A stretch of 64,000 bases of DNA. It comes from Pyxidicoccus sp. MSG2 (GTDB lineage: Bacteria > Myxococcota > Myxococcia > Myxococcales > Myxococcaceae). Positions within the stretch are counted from its first letter, which is position 1, and every line of letters starts with the position of its first letter. A model generated the notes under the pieces. The model saw only the letters and a list, made by a program, of their open reading frames with translations, did not search any database and was not told the DNA's origin. The DNA is taken from positions 2,170,001 to 2,234,000 of the forward strand of contig NZ_JAPNKC010000001.1 in assembly GCF_026626705.1 (NCBI RefSeq), given 5' to 3'. A program made the position numbers and the translations under genes. This document shows, in pieces, positions 9,181 to 17,107 of the stretch.

Positions 9181-9852
9181 TCAAGGGTTCCCCAGGCCGT
9201 ACCCCAGCAGCTCGAGCGGGGTGGCGAAGTAGATCCACCCGAAGAAGCCGCCCACCGCCGAGACAGCCGGCGGCTCGAACCATGCCTTGTTTCGAACACC
9301 CGCGAGGGCCAGCCACCAGCCGAACAGCAGCGTCCAGGCAATCTGGATGGTGCCGGTGACGACATACGAGGCCACGACGAAGGGCATGTAGAAGGGCCCG
9401 AGGACGCGCGCCTGCAACAGGTGCTGTCGCTCGTGCTGGCCCGCGCCGCCGAGATTCACGGTGCCCAGCGTCTGGAGCACCTTGCTGCCAAAGCCGCCCC
9501 CGCCCCTCGGAGCGAAGCTGATCCACGCCTGCCCCTCGGAGTCCGTGCGCGAGGGCGTGCCGAAGAAGATGTAGATGATGTTGCCGACCACGAAGCCGAA
9601 CATCGTGTTGGGCAGGCTCCAGGTCAGGTCGACAATCATCTCGAACCATCCGAGCGGCGACTCCAGGTCGTAGATGTTCAGGATGGCCGCCTCCAGGCCA
9701 TACAGCAGGCCGAAGCCTCCACCAATGGCGAGGGCAATCAGTGGCGGGATGACCCCCTTCGTCACGTCCAACTGGCTGATGACCAGCATCACCACGGAAG
9801 GGAAGACGAGACAGAAGACAAAGGTGATGACGCCTTGCACGAACTTGGACAT
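9181..9852 (-). CDS. Multi-pass membrane protein with HExxH motif, unknown function
   Basis: The 223-residue protein has about four to five hydrophobic segments (roughly 5-27, 33-56, 85-100, 155-180, 195-215). Between them lies a conserved-looking block around H140-E141-R-Q-H144 followed by LLQARVLGPFYMPF. HExxH suggests a metal site. The following (L/R)GPxYxP pattern resembles a poorly characterised bacterial family I recall with HERxHVRQYE-type motifs. The start at 9852 has GGAGG just upstream. It sits 189 bp downstream of gabT and 97 bp upstream of the amine oxidase gene. No enzymatic activity can be claimed. Confidence 0.7.
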   Translation of the reverse strand: MSKFVQGVITFVFCLVFPSVVMLVISQLDVTKGVIPPLIALAIGGGFGLLYGLEAAILNIYDLESPLGWFEMIVDLTWSLPNTMFGFVVGNIIYIFFGTPSRTDSEGQAWISFAPRGGGGFGSKVLQTLGTVNLGGAGQHERQHLLQARVLGPFYMPFVVASYVVTGTIQIAWTLLFGWWLALAGVRNKAWFEPPAVSAVGGFFGWIYFATPLELLGYGLGNP

Positions 9853-9894
9853 GAGACCTCCATGAAGAGGTCCCCCTGAGCACGCCCACGGGTC

Positions 9895-9966
9895 GGGGGA
9901 CGGACTCCCGCGGCAGTCAGGCCCTGGGGCGTCGCCCCGGGCCTTCCCTCGCGAGGGAGTCCGCCC
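9895..9966 (-). terminator. Large two-tier hairpin downstream of gabT
   Basis: The outer arms CGGACTCCC (9901-9909) and GGGAGTCCG (9955-9963) are perfect. Inside them GGCCCTGGGGC (9920-9930) pairs with GCCCCGGGCC (9934-9943), with one bulged T and a 3-base loop. It lies 76 bp after the gabT stop and 43 bp ahead of the membrane protein gene, so it most likely ends or attenuates the putrescine operon transcript. Confidence 0.55.
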
Positions 9967-10041
9967 CTGTTCTCCGTGACGCGCCGGCCGGTGTGCCGCC
10001 GGCCCGCCCGTCCAGGGAGCGCACCTCCGAGCGTCAGAGCC

Positions 10042-11316
10042 TCAGGCCGTCAGTGCACCGTCGAGGATGGTGAGGGCCTCGGCGAAGACGGCGTCCGGAA
10101 TCGTGAGTGGGAAGAGGAAGCGGATGACGTTGGCGTGGACGCCGCAGGTGAGGAGCATGAGCCCGCGCTCCAGCGCCCGCGCGCGCACCTGCTGCGTGAA
10201 GTCCGGGTCCGGGGTGTTGCCTCCCGGCTGGCAGAACTCCACCGCGAGCATGGCGCCCAGGCCACGCACCTCGGCCATCCGCGGCTGCCGGGCCTTGAGC
10301 GACACGAGCCGCTCCCGGAGCTGCACACCGAGGCGCTCTCCCCGCTCCACCAGCTTCTCCTCCTGTATGACATCCAGCACCGCGTGCGCGGCGGCGATGG
10401 CCATGGGGCTGCCGGCATAGGTGCCGCCCAGTGCTCCCGGTGCCGGCGCGTCCATGATGTCCGCCCGCCCCGTCACCGCGGACAGGGGGAAGCCTCCGGC
10501 CAGCGACTTCGCCAGCGTCATCAAATCAGGCGCCACGTCGTGGTGGTTCATCGCGAACCAGCGGCCGGTGCGGCCGAAGCCCGTCTGGATTTCGTCGGCG
10601 ATGAGGAGGATGCCGTGGTCGTCACACACCTTGCGCAGCGCGCGCATCAACTCCGGCGGCGCCACGTAGAAGCCGCCCTCGCCCTGCACCGGCTCGATGA
10701 TGATGGCGGCCACGCGCTTCGGCTCGATGTCGGCCTTGAAGAGGTACTGCAGCGCCTTGAGTGAGTCGTCCACGTCCACCCCGTGCAGCGGCATGGGGAA
10801 GGGCACGTGGAAGACTTCGGCCGGGAAGGGGCCGAAGCCCGCCTTGTACGGCACCACCTTGCCGGTGAGCGCCATGCCCATCATCGTCCGCCCGTGGAAG
10901 GCGCCGGTGAAGGCGATGACACCGCTGCGCCCCGTGGCGGCGCGGGCACATTTCACCGCGTTCTCCACCGCCTCCGCCCCCGTGGAGAAGAACGTCGTCT
11001 TCTTCGGGTGCGGGCCAGGGACGAGCTGGTTCAGCCGCTCGGCGAGCGCGATGTAGCTCTCGTAGGGAACGATCTGGTAGGCGGTATGGGTGAAGGCGTC
11101 GAGCTGCGCGCGCACCGCCTCCACCACACGCGGGTGGCGGTGGCCGGTGTTGAGCACGGCGATGCCGCCGGCGAAGTCGATGTACCGGCGGCCCTCCACG
11201 TCCCACAACTCACTGTTCTCCGCGCGGGCCACGAAGAAGGGAGCCATGACGCCCACCCCTCGCGGAGTGGCGGCATCCTTGCGGCGCAGCAGGTTGGCGT
11301 TGTCTTTCATGTCCAT
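10042..11316 (-). CDS. gabT: 4-aminobutyrate aminotransferase
   Basis: The 424-residue PLP enzyme transfers the amino group of GABA to 2-oxoglutarate, giving succinic semialdehyde and glutamate. The class III aminotransferase signature is clear: the cofactor-binding STGAEAVENA block (about 111-120), Asp241 in IADEIQTGFGRTG, and the Schiff-base Lys270 in MTLAKSLAGGFP. The start at 11316 (MDMKD) has a GGAAGGG sequence directly upstream; a second ATG lies two codons later. It begins 11 bp after the aldehyde dehydrogenase gene stop in the same operon. In that context it takes the GABA made from putrescine to the edge of the TCA cycle. No succinic semialdehyde dehydrogenase gene lies in the window. 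Confidence 0.93.
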   Translation of the reverse strand: MDMKDNANLLRRKDAATPRGVGVMAPFFVARAENSELWDVEGRRYIDFAGGIAVLNTGHRHPRVVEAVRAQLDAFTHTAYQIVPYESYIALAERLNQLVPGPHPKKTTFFSTGAEAVENAVKCARAATGRSGVIAFTGAFHGRTMMGMALTGKVVPYKAGFGPFPAEVFHVPFPMPLHGVDVDDSLKALQYLFKADIEPKRVAAIIIEPVQGEGGFYVAPPELMRALRKVCDDHGILLIADEIQTGFGRTGRWFAMNHHDVAPDLMTLAKSLAGGFPLSAVTGRADIMDAPAPGALGGTYAGSPMAIAAAHAVLDVIQEEKLVERGERLGVQLRERLVSLKARQPRMAEVRGLGAMLAVEFCQPGGNTPDPDFTQQVRARALERGLMLLTCGVHANVIRFLFPLTIPDAVFAEALTILDGALTA

Positions 11317-11327
11317 TCCCTTCCCGC

Positions 11328-12752
11328 TCAGAACTTCACCATGACGTGGCGCACGGCGGTGTAGTCCTCCAGGGCATACATGGACAAATCCTTGCCGTAG
11401 CCGGAGCGCTTCACGCCGCCGTGGGGCATCTCGCTCACCAGCATGAAGTGCGAGTTCACCCACGTGCAGCCGTACTGGAGCTGCGCCGCCACCCGCATCG
11501 CCTTGGAGAGGTCCTTCGTCCACACAGAGGACGCGAGGCCGTATTCCGAGTCATTGGCCCACGCAATCGCCTGCTCCTCGTCCTCGAAGCGCGTCACCGA
11601 CACCACCGGGCCGAACACCTCGCGCCGGACGATTTCGTCCTCCTGGCGGGCGCCGGCCACCACGGTGGGCTCGAAGAAGAAGCCCTTCGTCCCGCGCGCC
11701 TTGCCGCCCACCGTCACCTCCACGTGCTTCAGGTCCGCGGCGCGCTCCACGAAGCCCGCCACGCGCTGGCGCTGCTTCTCGGTGATGAGGGGGCCCATCT
11801 CCACGCCCGGTGCCTCCTGCTCGCCCACCTTGAGGGACGCCACTGCGCTGGACAGGTCCGCCACCAGCTTGTCGTAGACCTTGCGGCCCGCGTAGATGCG
11901 GCACGCCGCGGTGCAGTCCTGCCCCGCGTTGTAGAAGCCGAAGGTCCGGATGCCGGACACCACCGACTCCAGGTCTACGTCGTCGAAGACGATGACAGGC
12001 GCCTTGCCGCCCAGCTCCAGATGCGTGCGCTTGACGCCCTGGGACGCCGCCTCCAGCACCTTCTGGCCGGTGGCCACGTCGCCCGTCAGCGACACCATGC
12101 GTACCTGCGGCTGGCGGATGAGCGGCGCGCCCACGGACTCGCCGCGCCCCGTCACGACATTGACGACGCCGGGCGGGAAGAGGCCGGCCATGAGCGTGGC
12201 CAGCTTCAGCGTCGTCAGCGGCGTCTGCTCGGACGGCTTGAGCACCACCGTGTTGCCCGCGGCCAGCGCGGGGCCCAGCTTCCACGCCGCCATCATCAGC
12301 GGGTAGTTCCACGGGGCGATGGAGGCCACCACGCCCAGCGCGTCGCGGCGAATCATGCTCGTGTAGCCGGTGGCATACTCGCCAGCCACCGCGCCCTGCA
12401 TGGTGCGCACCGCGCCCGCGAAGAAGCGGAACACGTCCGCCACCGCGGGAATCTCGTCCGCCAACGCCAGCGCGTAGGGCTTGCCGCAGTTGAGCGACTC
12501 CAGCCGGGCCAGCTCCGCGCCCTGCGCTTCAATGGCATCCGCCAGCTTCAGCAGCACCGCGGCGCGGTCCTTCGGCGGCGTGCGAGACCAGGCGGGGAAG
12601 GCCTTCTCCGCGGCGCGCACCGCCGACTGGATTTGCGGGAGGGACGCCTCGGGGACGCGGGCCAGCACCTCGCCCGTCGCCGGGTTGAGGACGTCCTCCG
12701 CCGGGCCCTCGCCGGCCACCAGCTCGCCACCCATCAACAGCTTGCTGTCCAT
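11328..12752 (-). CDS. patD: Gamma-aminobutyraldehyde dehydrogenase
   Basis: This is a 474-residue NAD(P)-dependent aldehyde dehydrogenase that oxidises 4-aminobutanal to GABA in putrescine breakdown. Family landmarks visible are the APWNYP cofactor-loop motif, the catalytic Glu in LELGGKAP, and the nucleophilic Cys in NAGQDCTA. Length matches PatD/YdcW (about 474). The start at 12752 is preceded by GGGAGG. It lies between the ABC importer genes and gabT, the same order as ydcSTUVW in E. coli, which supports the substrate call over other aldehyde dehydrogenases. The gene starts 71 bp after the permease stop. Confidence 0.9.
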   Translation of the reverse strand: MDSKLLMGGELVAGEGPAEDVLNPATGEVLARVPEASLPQIQSAVRAAEKAFPAWSRTPPKDRAAVLLKLADAIEAQGAELARLESLNCGKPYALALADEIPAVADVFRFFAGAVRTMQGAVAGEYATGYTSMIRRDALGVVASIAPWNYPLMMAAWKLGPALAAGNTVVLKPSEQTPLTTLKLATLMAGLFPPGVVNVVTGRGESVGAPLIRQPQVRMVSLTGDVATGQKVLEAASQGVKRTHLELGGKAPVIVFDDVDLESVVSGIRTFGFYNAGQDCTAACRIYAGRKVYDKLVADLSSAVASLKVGEQEAPGVEMGPLITEKQRQRVAGFVERAADLKHVEVTVGGKARGTKGFFFEPTVVAGARQEDEIVRREVFGPVVSVTRFEDEEQAIAWANDSEYGLASSVWTKDLSKAMRVAAQLQYGCTWVNSHFMLVSEMPHGGVKRSGYGKDLSMYALEDYTAVRHVMVKF

Positions 12753-12823
12753 GCGGTCCTCCCCTGTGTGTCACGCGGTCGTCGTGACCGCCCTGCGCGA
12801 AGCGGCCACCGTGGCCGCCCGAA

Positions 12824-13651
12824 TCATCTGCTGCTGCCGGCCACGTCCTCCGTGCCGCGCGTCAGGCGCCAGGCCACGAGGATGGGGACGGCTGTAATCA
12901 GCATCACCCACAGCGCCACCACGTTCGTCACCGGCACGTCGCGCGGCCGGCCCAACTGGTCCAGCAGCCAGATGGGCAGGGTCTTCTCCTGCCCGGCGGT
13001 GAAGGTGGTGACGATGAGCTCGTCGAAGCTGAGGGCGAAGGCGAGGATGCCGCCGGCCAACAGCGAGGTGGCCATCTGCGGCAGCGCCACGTGGCGGAAC
13101 GTCTGGAAACCGTCGGCGCCCAGGTCCGCGGAGGCCTCCAGCAGGCTGTGCGGCATGCGCCGCAGCCGGGCCACCACGTTGTTGTAGACCATGACGACGC
13201 AGAACGTGGCGTGGCCCACGGCAATCGTCCAGAAGCTGGGGGACACGTCCGCCAGACGGAAGGCGGACAGCAGGGCGATGCCGGTGATGATGCCGGGGAG
13301 CGCAATCGGCAGGATGACCATCAGGTTGATGGCCTCCTTGCCGAAGAAGCGGCGGCGGTAGAGCGCCCCCGCCAGCAGCGTGCCCAGCACCAGCGCCACC
13401 GCCGTGGATGCCAGGGCTACTCGCAGGGACAATGCGATGGCGGCCAGCACGTCCTCGCGCTCGGCGGCGGCCCGGAACCAGCGCAGGGTGAGCCCCTTGA
13501 GCGGGAAGCTGAACGCGCTCTCCTCGGTGTTGAAGGCGTAGAGCCCCACCATGAGGATGGGGAAGTGCAGGAACAGCAGGCCTCCATAGGCCAGCACGCG
13601 CAGCCACACCGGGGCCCGGGGGCCGTCGTCCCTGCGCGCCTCAGAGCGCAT
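12824..13651 (-). CDS. ydcV: Polyamine ABC transporter permease (PotC/YdcV-like)
   Basis: The 275-residue inner-membrane protein has six predicted transmembrane helices and the binding-protein-dependent permease EAA-type loop ([20 protein letters not shown]) that contacts the ATPase. The overall pattern matches PotC-type subunits. Its start at 13651 overlaps the end of the upstream permease gene by 11 bp, indicating translational coupling. It should pair with that permease, the ATPase and the binding protein to import putrescine or a related polyamine. The exact polyamine is inferred from the neighbouring catabolic genes. Confidence 0.88.
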   Translation of the reverse strand: MRSEARRDDGPRAPVWLRVLAYGGLLFLHFPILMVGLYAFNTEESAFSFPLKGLTLRWFRAAAEREDVLAAIALSLRVALASTAVALVLGTLLAGALYRRRFFGKEAINLMVILPIALPGIITGIALLSAFRLADVSPSFWTIAVGHATFCVVMVYNNVVARLRRMPHSLLEASADLGADGFQTFRHVALPQMATSLLAGGILAFALSFDELIVTTFTAGQEKTLPIWLLDQLGRPRDVPVTNVVALWVMLITAVPILVAWRLTRGTEDVAGSSR

Positions 13652-14600
13652 CGAAGGCTCCCAGCCGGCGGGCCACGGCGAGGTAGAGCCCGATGATGAC
13701 GATGGGCACCACCGTGAAGGCCGCCGCCATGGGCATGTTCCCGATGGAGCCCTGCATCGTGTAGACCATGTTGCCGATGAAGAGGCCGGGCGGGCCCACC
13801 AACTGGGGAATGATGTAGTCCCCCAGCGTGAGCGAGAAGGTGAAGATGGAGCCCGCCACCACGCCCGGGAAGACCAGCGGCAGGAGCACCGTGCGAAACG
13901 ACTGCGCCGGCCGCGCCCCCAGGTCCGCCGCCGCCTGCAAGAGGTTGCCCGGCACGCGCTCGATGGCTGCCTGGATGGGCAGAATCATGAACGGCAGCCA
14001 CACGTAGGTGAAGACGAGGAAGCGGCCCAGGTTCGACGTGGACAGCGACGAGCCGCCCACGCCCGGCAGCGACAGCACCCACTCCAGCGCGGGCATCAGG
14101 TACATCCGCTCCACCATCCAGTAGACGATGCCGCCCTTGGAGAGGAGCACCGTCCACGAGTAGGCCTTGACGATGTAGCTGGCCCACATGGGGAGCATGA
14201 CGGCGATGTAGAAGAAGCCCTTGCGCCAGCCGGTGGCGTAGCGGGCCATGTAGTACGCCACGGGGAAGCCGAGCAGCGCGGAGGCCACCGTCACCGCGGC
14301 CGCCATGCCCAGCGTGCGCAGGACGATGTCGTGGTTGGCCGCTTCCAGCAGCGCGGCGTAGTTCGCCCACGTGAAGTCGGGCGTCACGCCCATGGTGAAG
14401 TCGTCGAAGGTGTAGAAGCTCTGCACCAGCAGCGACAGCAGCGAGCCCAGGTACACCCCACCGAACCAGAGCAGCGGCGGCGTCAGGAGCAGCAGCAGGT
14501 ACAGCGTGCCGTGCCGGTAGAGCACGTTGGCCACCAGTCGCGACAGCCGGTTGCGGGGCTGGCCCGGCGCGGGCAACGCCATGGGAGACGAGGTGCCCAT
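13641..14600 (-). CDS. ydcU: Polyamine ABC transporter permease (PotB/YdcU-like)
   Basis: This is a 319-residue permease with a cytoplasmic N-terminal extension of about 35 residues, then six hydrophobic helices. The EAA loop appears as [20 protein letters not shown]. PotB-family features include the long periplasmic loop after helix 1. It lies 2 bp after the ATPase gene and overlaps the next permease gene by 11 bp, so all four importer genes form one tight unit. A second in-frame ATG at 14582 could also be used. Confidence 0.88.
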   Translation of the reverse strand: MGTSSPMALPAPGQPRNRLSRLVANVLYRHGTLYLLLLLTPPLLWFGGVYLGSLLSLLVQSFYTFDDFTMGVTPDFTWANYAALLEAANHDIVLRTLGMAAAVTVASALLGFPVAYYMARYATGWRKGFFYIAVMLPMWASYIVKAYSWTVLLSKGGIVYWMVERMYLMPALEWVLSLPGVGGSSLSTSNLGRFLVFTYVWLPFMILPIQAAIERVPGNLLQAAADLGARPAQSFRTVLLPLVFPGVVAGSIFTFSLTLGDYIIPQLVGPPGLFIGNMVYTMQGSIGNMPMAAAFTVVPIVIIGLYLAVARRLGAFDAL

Positions 14601-14602
14601 GT

Positions 14603-15628
14603 CTACCCTCCCCCCGGCTCCAGCTGCACCATCGCCTCGCGGGCCCAGGCCACGCGCACCGCGTCGCCCCGGCGAGGCAGGGCCGCCTCGTCCACCTCGC
14701 CGTTGAGCAGGCTGAGCGTGAGCACGTGATTGCCCTCCACCTGCACCTCATAGCGGCTGGTGGCGCCGTGGTACTGCACCTCCACGAGCCGGCCCTCCAC
14801 GCTGACCCGGTTGCCTTCCGCGGCCTGCGCGAAGCGGACGTGCTCGGGGCGCACGGAGAAGGGCTGCTCGCTGCCGGTGAGCCGGCGCGCCAGGTCGCCC
14901 TTCACCACGTTGGCGGTGCCCACGAAGCCCGCGACGAAGACGGTGCGCGGCCTCGCGTAGAGGTTGCGCGGCGTCTCCACCTGCTCGATCCGGCCCTGGT
15001 TGAAGACAGCCACCCGGTCCGACATGGACAGGGCCTCGCCCTGGTCGTGGGTGACGTAGACGAAGGTGATGCCCAGCCGGCGCTGGAGGGACTTCAGCTC
15101 CGCCTGCATCTGCTCGCGCAGCTTGAGGTCCAGCGCGCCCAGCGGCTCGTCCAGCAGCAGCACGCGCGGCTTGTTGATGAGGGCCCGCGCCAGCGCCACG
15201 CGCTGGCGCTGTCCGCCGGAGAGCTGCCCCGGCCGGCGCGCGCCGAAGCCGGCGAGCGCCACCAACTCCAGCGCGCCTTCCGCCTCGCGGTGGCGCGCCG
15301 CCTTCGCCACGCCCTTCACCATCCGCCCATAGGCCACGTTGTCCAGCACGCTCATGTGCGGGAACAGTGCGTAGTCCTGGAAGACGGTGTTGACGTCGCG
15401 CTCGTATGGCGGAAGGCCGGCGGCCTCCTGGCCGTGCAGGAGGATGCTGCCCGACGTGGGCTGCTCGAAGCCGGCGATGAGGCGCAGGCAGGTGGTCTTC
15501 CCCGAGCCCGAGGGCCCGAGCATGGAGAAGAACTCACCGTCCTGGATGGACAGGGACACGCCATCCACGGCGCGGACTCCGCCGTAGTGACGGCTGATAT
15601 CGCGAAGCTCGACGGCGGTGCTGCTCAT
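14603..15628 (-). CDS. ydcT: Polyamine ABC transporter ATP-binding protein (PotA/YdcT-like)
   Basis: The 341-residue ATPase energises the importer. Visible motifs are Walker A GPSGSGKTT (about 38-46), the Q-loop, the LSGGQRQRVALARAL signature, Walker B RVLLLDEPLGALD, and the switch His in VTHDQGEA. A C-terminal TOBE-like regulatory domain spans about 240-341. The gene starts 21 bp after the binding-protein gene stop. Confidence 0.92.
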   Translation of the reverse strand: MSSTAVELRDISRHYGGVRAVDGVSLSIQDGEFFSMLGPSGSGKTTCLRLIAGFEQPTSGSILLHGQEAAGLPPYERDVNTVFQDYALFPHMSVLDNVAYGRMVKGVAKAARHREAEGALELVALAGFGARRPGQLSGGQRQRVALARALINKPRVLLLDEPLGALDLKLREQMQAELKSLQRRLGITFVYVTHDQGEALSMSDRVAVFNQGRIEQVETPRNLYARPRTVFVAGFVGTANVVKGDLARRLTGSEQPFSVRPEHVRFAQAAEGNRVSVEGRLVEVQYHGATSRYEVQVEGNHVLTLSLLNGEVDEAALPRRGDAVRVAWAREAMVQLEPGGG

Positions 15629-15649
15629 GGCGTGTCCCTGGCCCTTCGG

Positions 15650-16792
15650 CTACCGGCCGCCCATGATGGCGATGTAGTCCTGCGTCCAGCGGCTGTAGGG
15701 CACGCACGTGCCCTGGCTGGCGCACTTCGCCACCGGCGTCTTCCAGAAGTGCACCTGCGAGAAGCGCTCGAAGCCGTTGGTCTTGCAGAAGTCCGTGCCG
15801 CCCGGCGCCTTCGTCTTGCACGCCTCCGGAACCACCGGGTTGGAGCCGAACCACTCGGCGAGCGAGGCCTGCAGGTTCTTGTTGAGCGAGTGCTCCATCC
15901 ACTTGTACGCGCACACCGGGTTCTTCGCGCTGGCGTGCATCATGGTGGTGTCCGCCCAGCCGGTGGAGCCCTCCTGTGGAATCACCGAGTCGATGGGCTG
16001 CTTCTCGCCCTTGAGCGCGTTGACCTGGTAGCCCCAGGCGCTGGAGGCGACGACGCCCTCGTTCTTGAAGTCGCTCATCTGCACGGTGGTGTCGTGCCAG
16101 TAGCGATGCGCCAGCGCCTTCTGGTTCCGCAGCAGCGACATGGCGGCGGCGTACTGCTTGTCATTGAGCTCGAACGGGTCCTTGATGCCCAGCTCCGGCT
16201 GCTTCTTCATCAGGTACAGCGCGGCGTCCGCGACATAGATGGGGCCGTCATACGCCTGCACGCGCCCCTTGTTGGACTTGCCGTCCGGCAGCTTCTGCTC
16301 CTCGAACACCACGGCCCACGACGTGGGCGCCGTCTTGAAGACGGAGGTGTTGTACATGAGCACGTTGGGGCCCCACTGGTAGGGGACGCCGTAGTGCTTG
16401 CCCTCCACCGTGTGCCAGGGCGCGTCCTTCAGTCGCGAGTCCACGGTGTTCCACGAGGGAATCAGCGCGGTATTGATTTCCTGCACCTTCTTGCCGTGGA
16501 CCAGGCGGAGGCTCGCGTCGCCGGAGGCGGTGACCAGGTCATATCCCCCCTGGTTCATCAGGGAGACCATCTCGTCCGAGGTCGCGGCCGTCTTGACGTT
16601 GACCTTGCAGCCGGTGTCCTTCTCGAACTGCGTCACCCAGTCGTATTGCTTGTCCGTCGCACCGCGCTCGATGTAGCCGGGCCACGCGATGATGTTGAGC
16701 TGGCCTTCGGGCTTGCCGAGCTTCTGCGGAGGAGCGGCCAGCGTCTGGGTCGCGAAGACCATCACTGCACCCACTGCGAAGTGCTTCAGCAT
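15650..16792 (-). CDS. ydcS: Periplasmic polyamine-binding protein (YdcS-like)
   Basis: The 380-residue protein has a cleavable signal peptide (about residues 1-19, ending TLA-A). It is a spermidine/putrescine-type solute-binding protein: early motif LNIIAWPGYIERG, then DLVTASGDASLRL and a long YdcS-like middle. The start at 16792 has GGGAGGG about 7 bases ahead. It is the first gene of the ydcSTUV-patD-gabT unit, so the promoter should lie in the divergent region to its right. E. coli YdcS was also reported to have polyhydroxybutyrate synthase activity; nothing here tests that. Confidence 0.9.
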   Translation of the reverse strand: MLKHFAVGAVMVFATQTLAAPPQKLGKPEGQLNIIAWPGYIERGATDKQYDWVTQFEKDTGCKVNVKTAATSDEMVSLMNQGGYDLVTASGDASLRLVHGKKVQEINTALIPSWNTVDSRLKDAPWHTVEGKHYGVPYQWGPNVLMYNTSVFKTAPTSWAVVFEEQKLPDGKSNKGRVQAYDGPIYVADAALYLMKKQPELGIKDPFELNDKQYAAAMSLLRNQKALAHRYWHDTTVQMSDFKNEGVVASSAWGYQVNALKGEKQPIDSVIPQEGSTGWADTTMMHASAKNPVCAYKWMEHSLNKNLQASLAEWFGSNPVVPEACKTKAPGGTDFCKTNGFERFSQVHFWKTPVAKCASQGTCVPYSRWTQDYIAIMGGR

Positions 16793-17107
16793 GCGGATTT
16801 CCCTCCCCGTTGGTGATGCCGGTCGACTCTAGAGGAGCCCACGGGACCGGCAAAGAGGTGCCCGGCTGTTCCAGCAACGCAGCGGGTCGTTCGTCCACGG
16901 CGTGACTTCCGGCGTCCCCGCCAGGACACCATGGCAGCGGCAAACACGCGGTCCAGGTGACACGGACCGCGTGGCCCGGAGGACGCACGAGCGCCCGTTT
17001 CGAGTGCCGGGCGCCCTCGGAGGCCGCGTTTTCCCGCTGGTACGGCGGTTGCTCTGCGGCAGCCGGCAAGGTCCTCGCCGCCCGCTGTCTCCCCCACGGA
17101 GCCCGTC
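16793..17107. promoter_or_regulatory. Divergent intergenic region between ydcS and the macroglobulin gene
   Basis: These 315 bp must hold the promoters of both the minus-strand putrescine operon and the plus-strand macroglobulin-pbpC operon. I see no gene and no obvious sigma-70 pair. The only standout element is the inverted repeat at 16945-16973, listed separately. Ribosome binding sequences sit at each end (GGGAGGG for ydcS, GGAG for the macroglobulin). Confidence 0.5.
16945..16973. promoter_or_regulatory. Perfect 10-bp inverted repeat, candidate operator
   Basis: Arms CACGCGGTCC (16945-16954) and GGACCGCGTG (16964-16973) are separated by 9 bp. The centre lies about 165 bp from the ydcS start and 150 bp from the macroglobulin start, which is the place for an operator shared by two divergent promoters. 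No regulator gene adjoins it. Confidence 0.5.
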
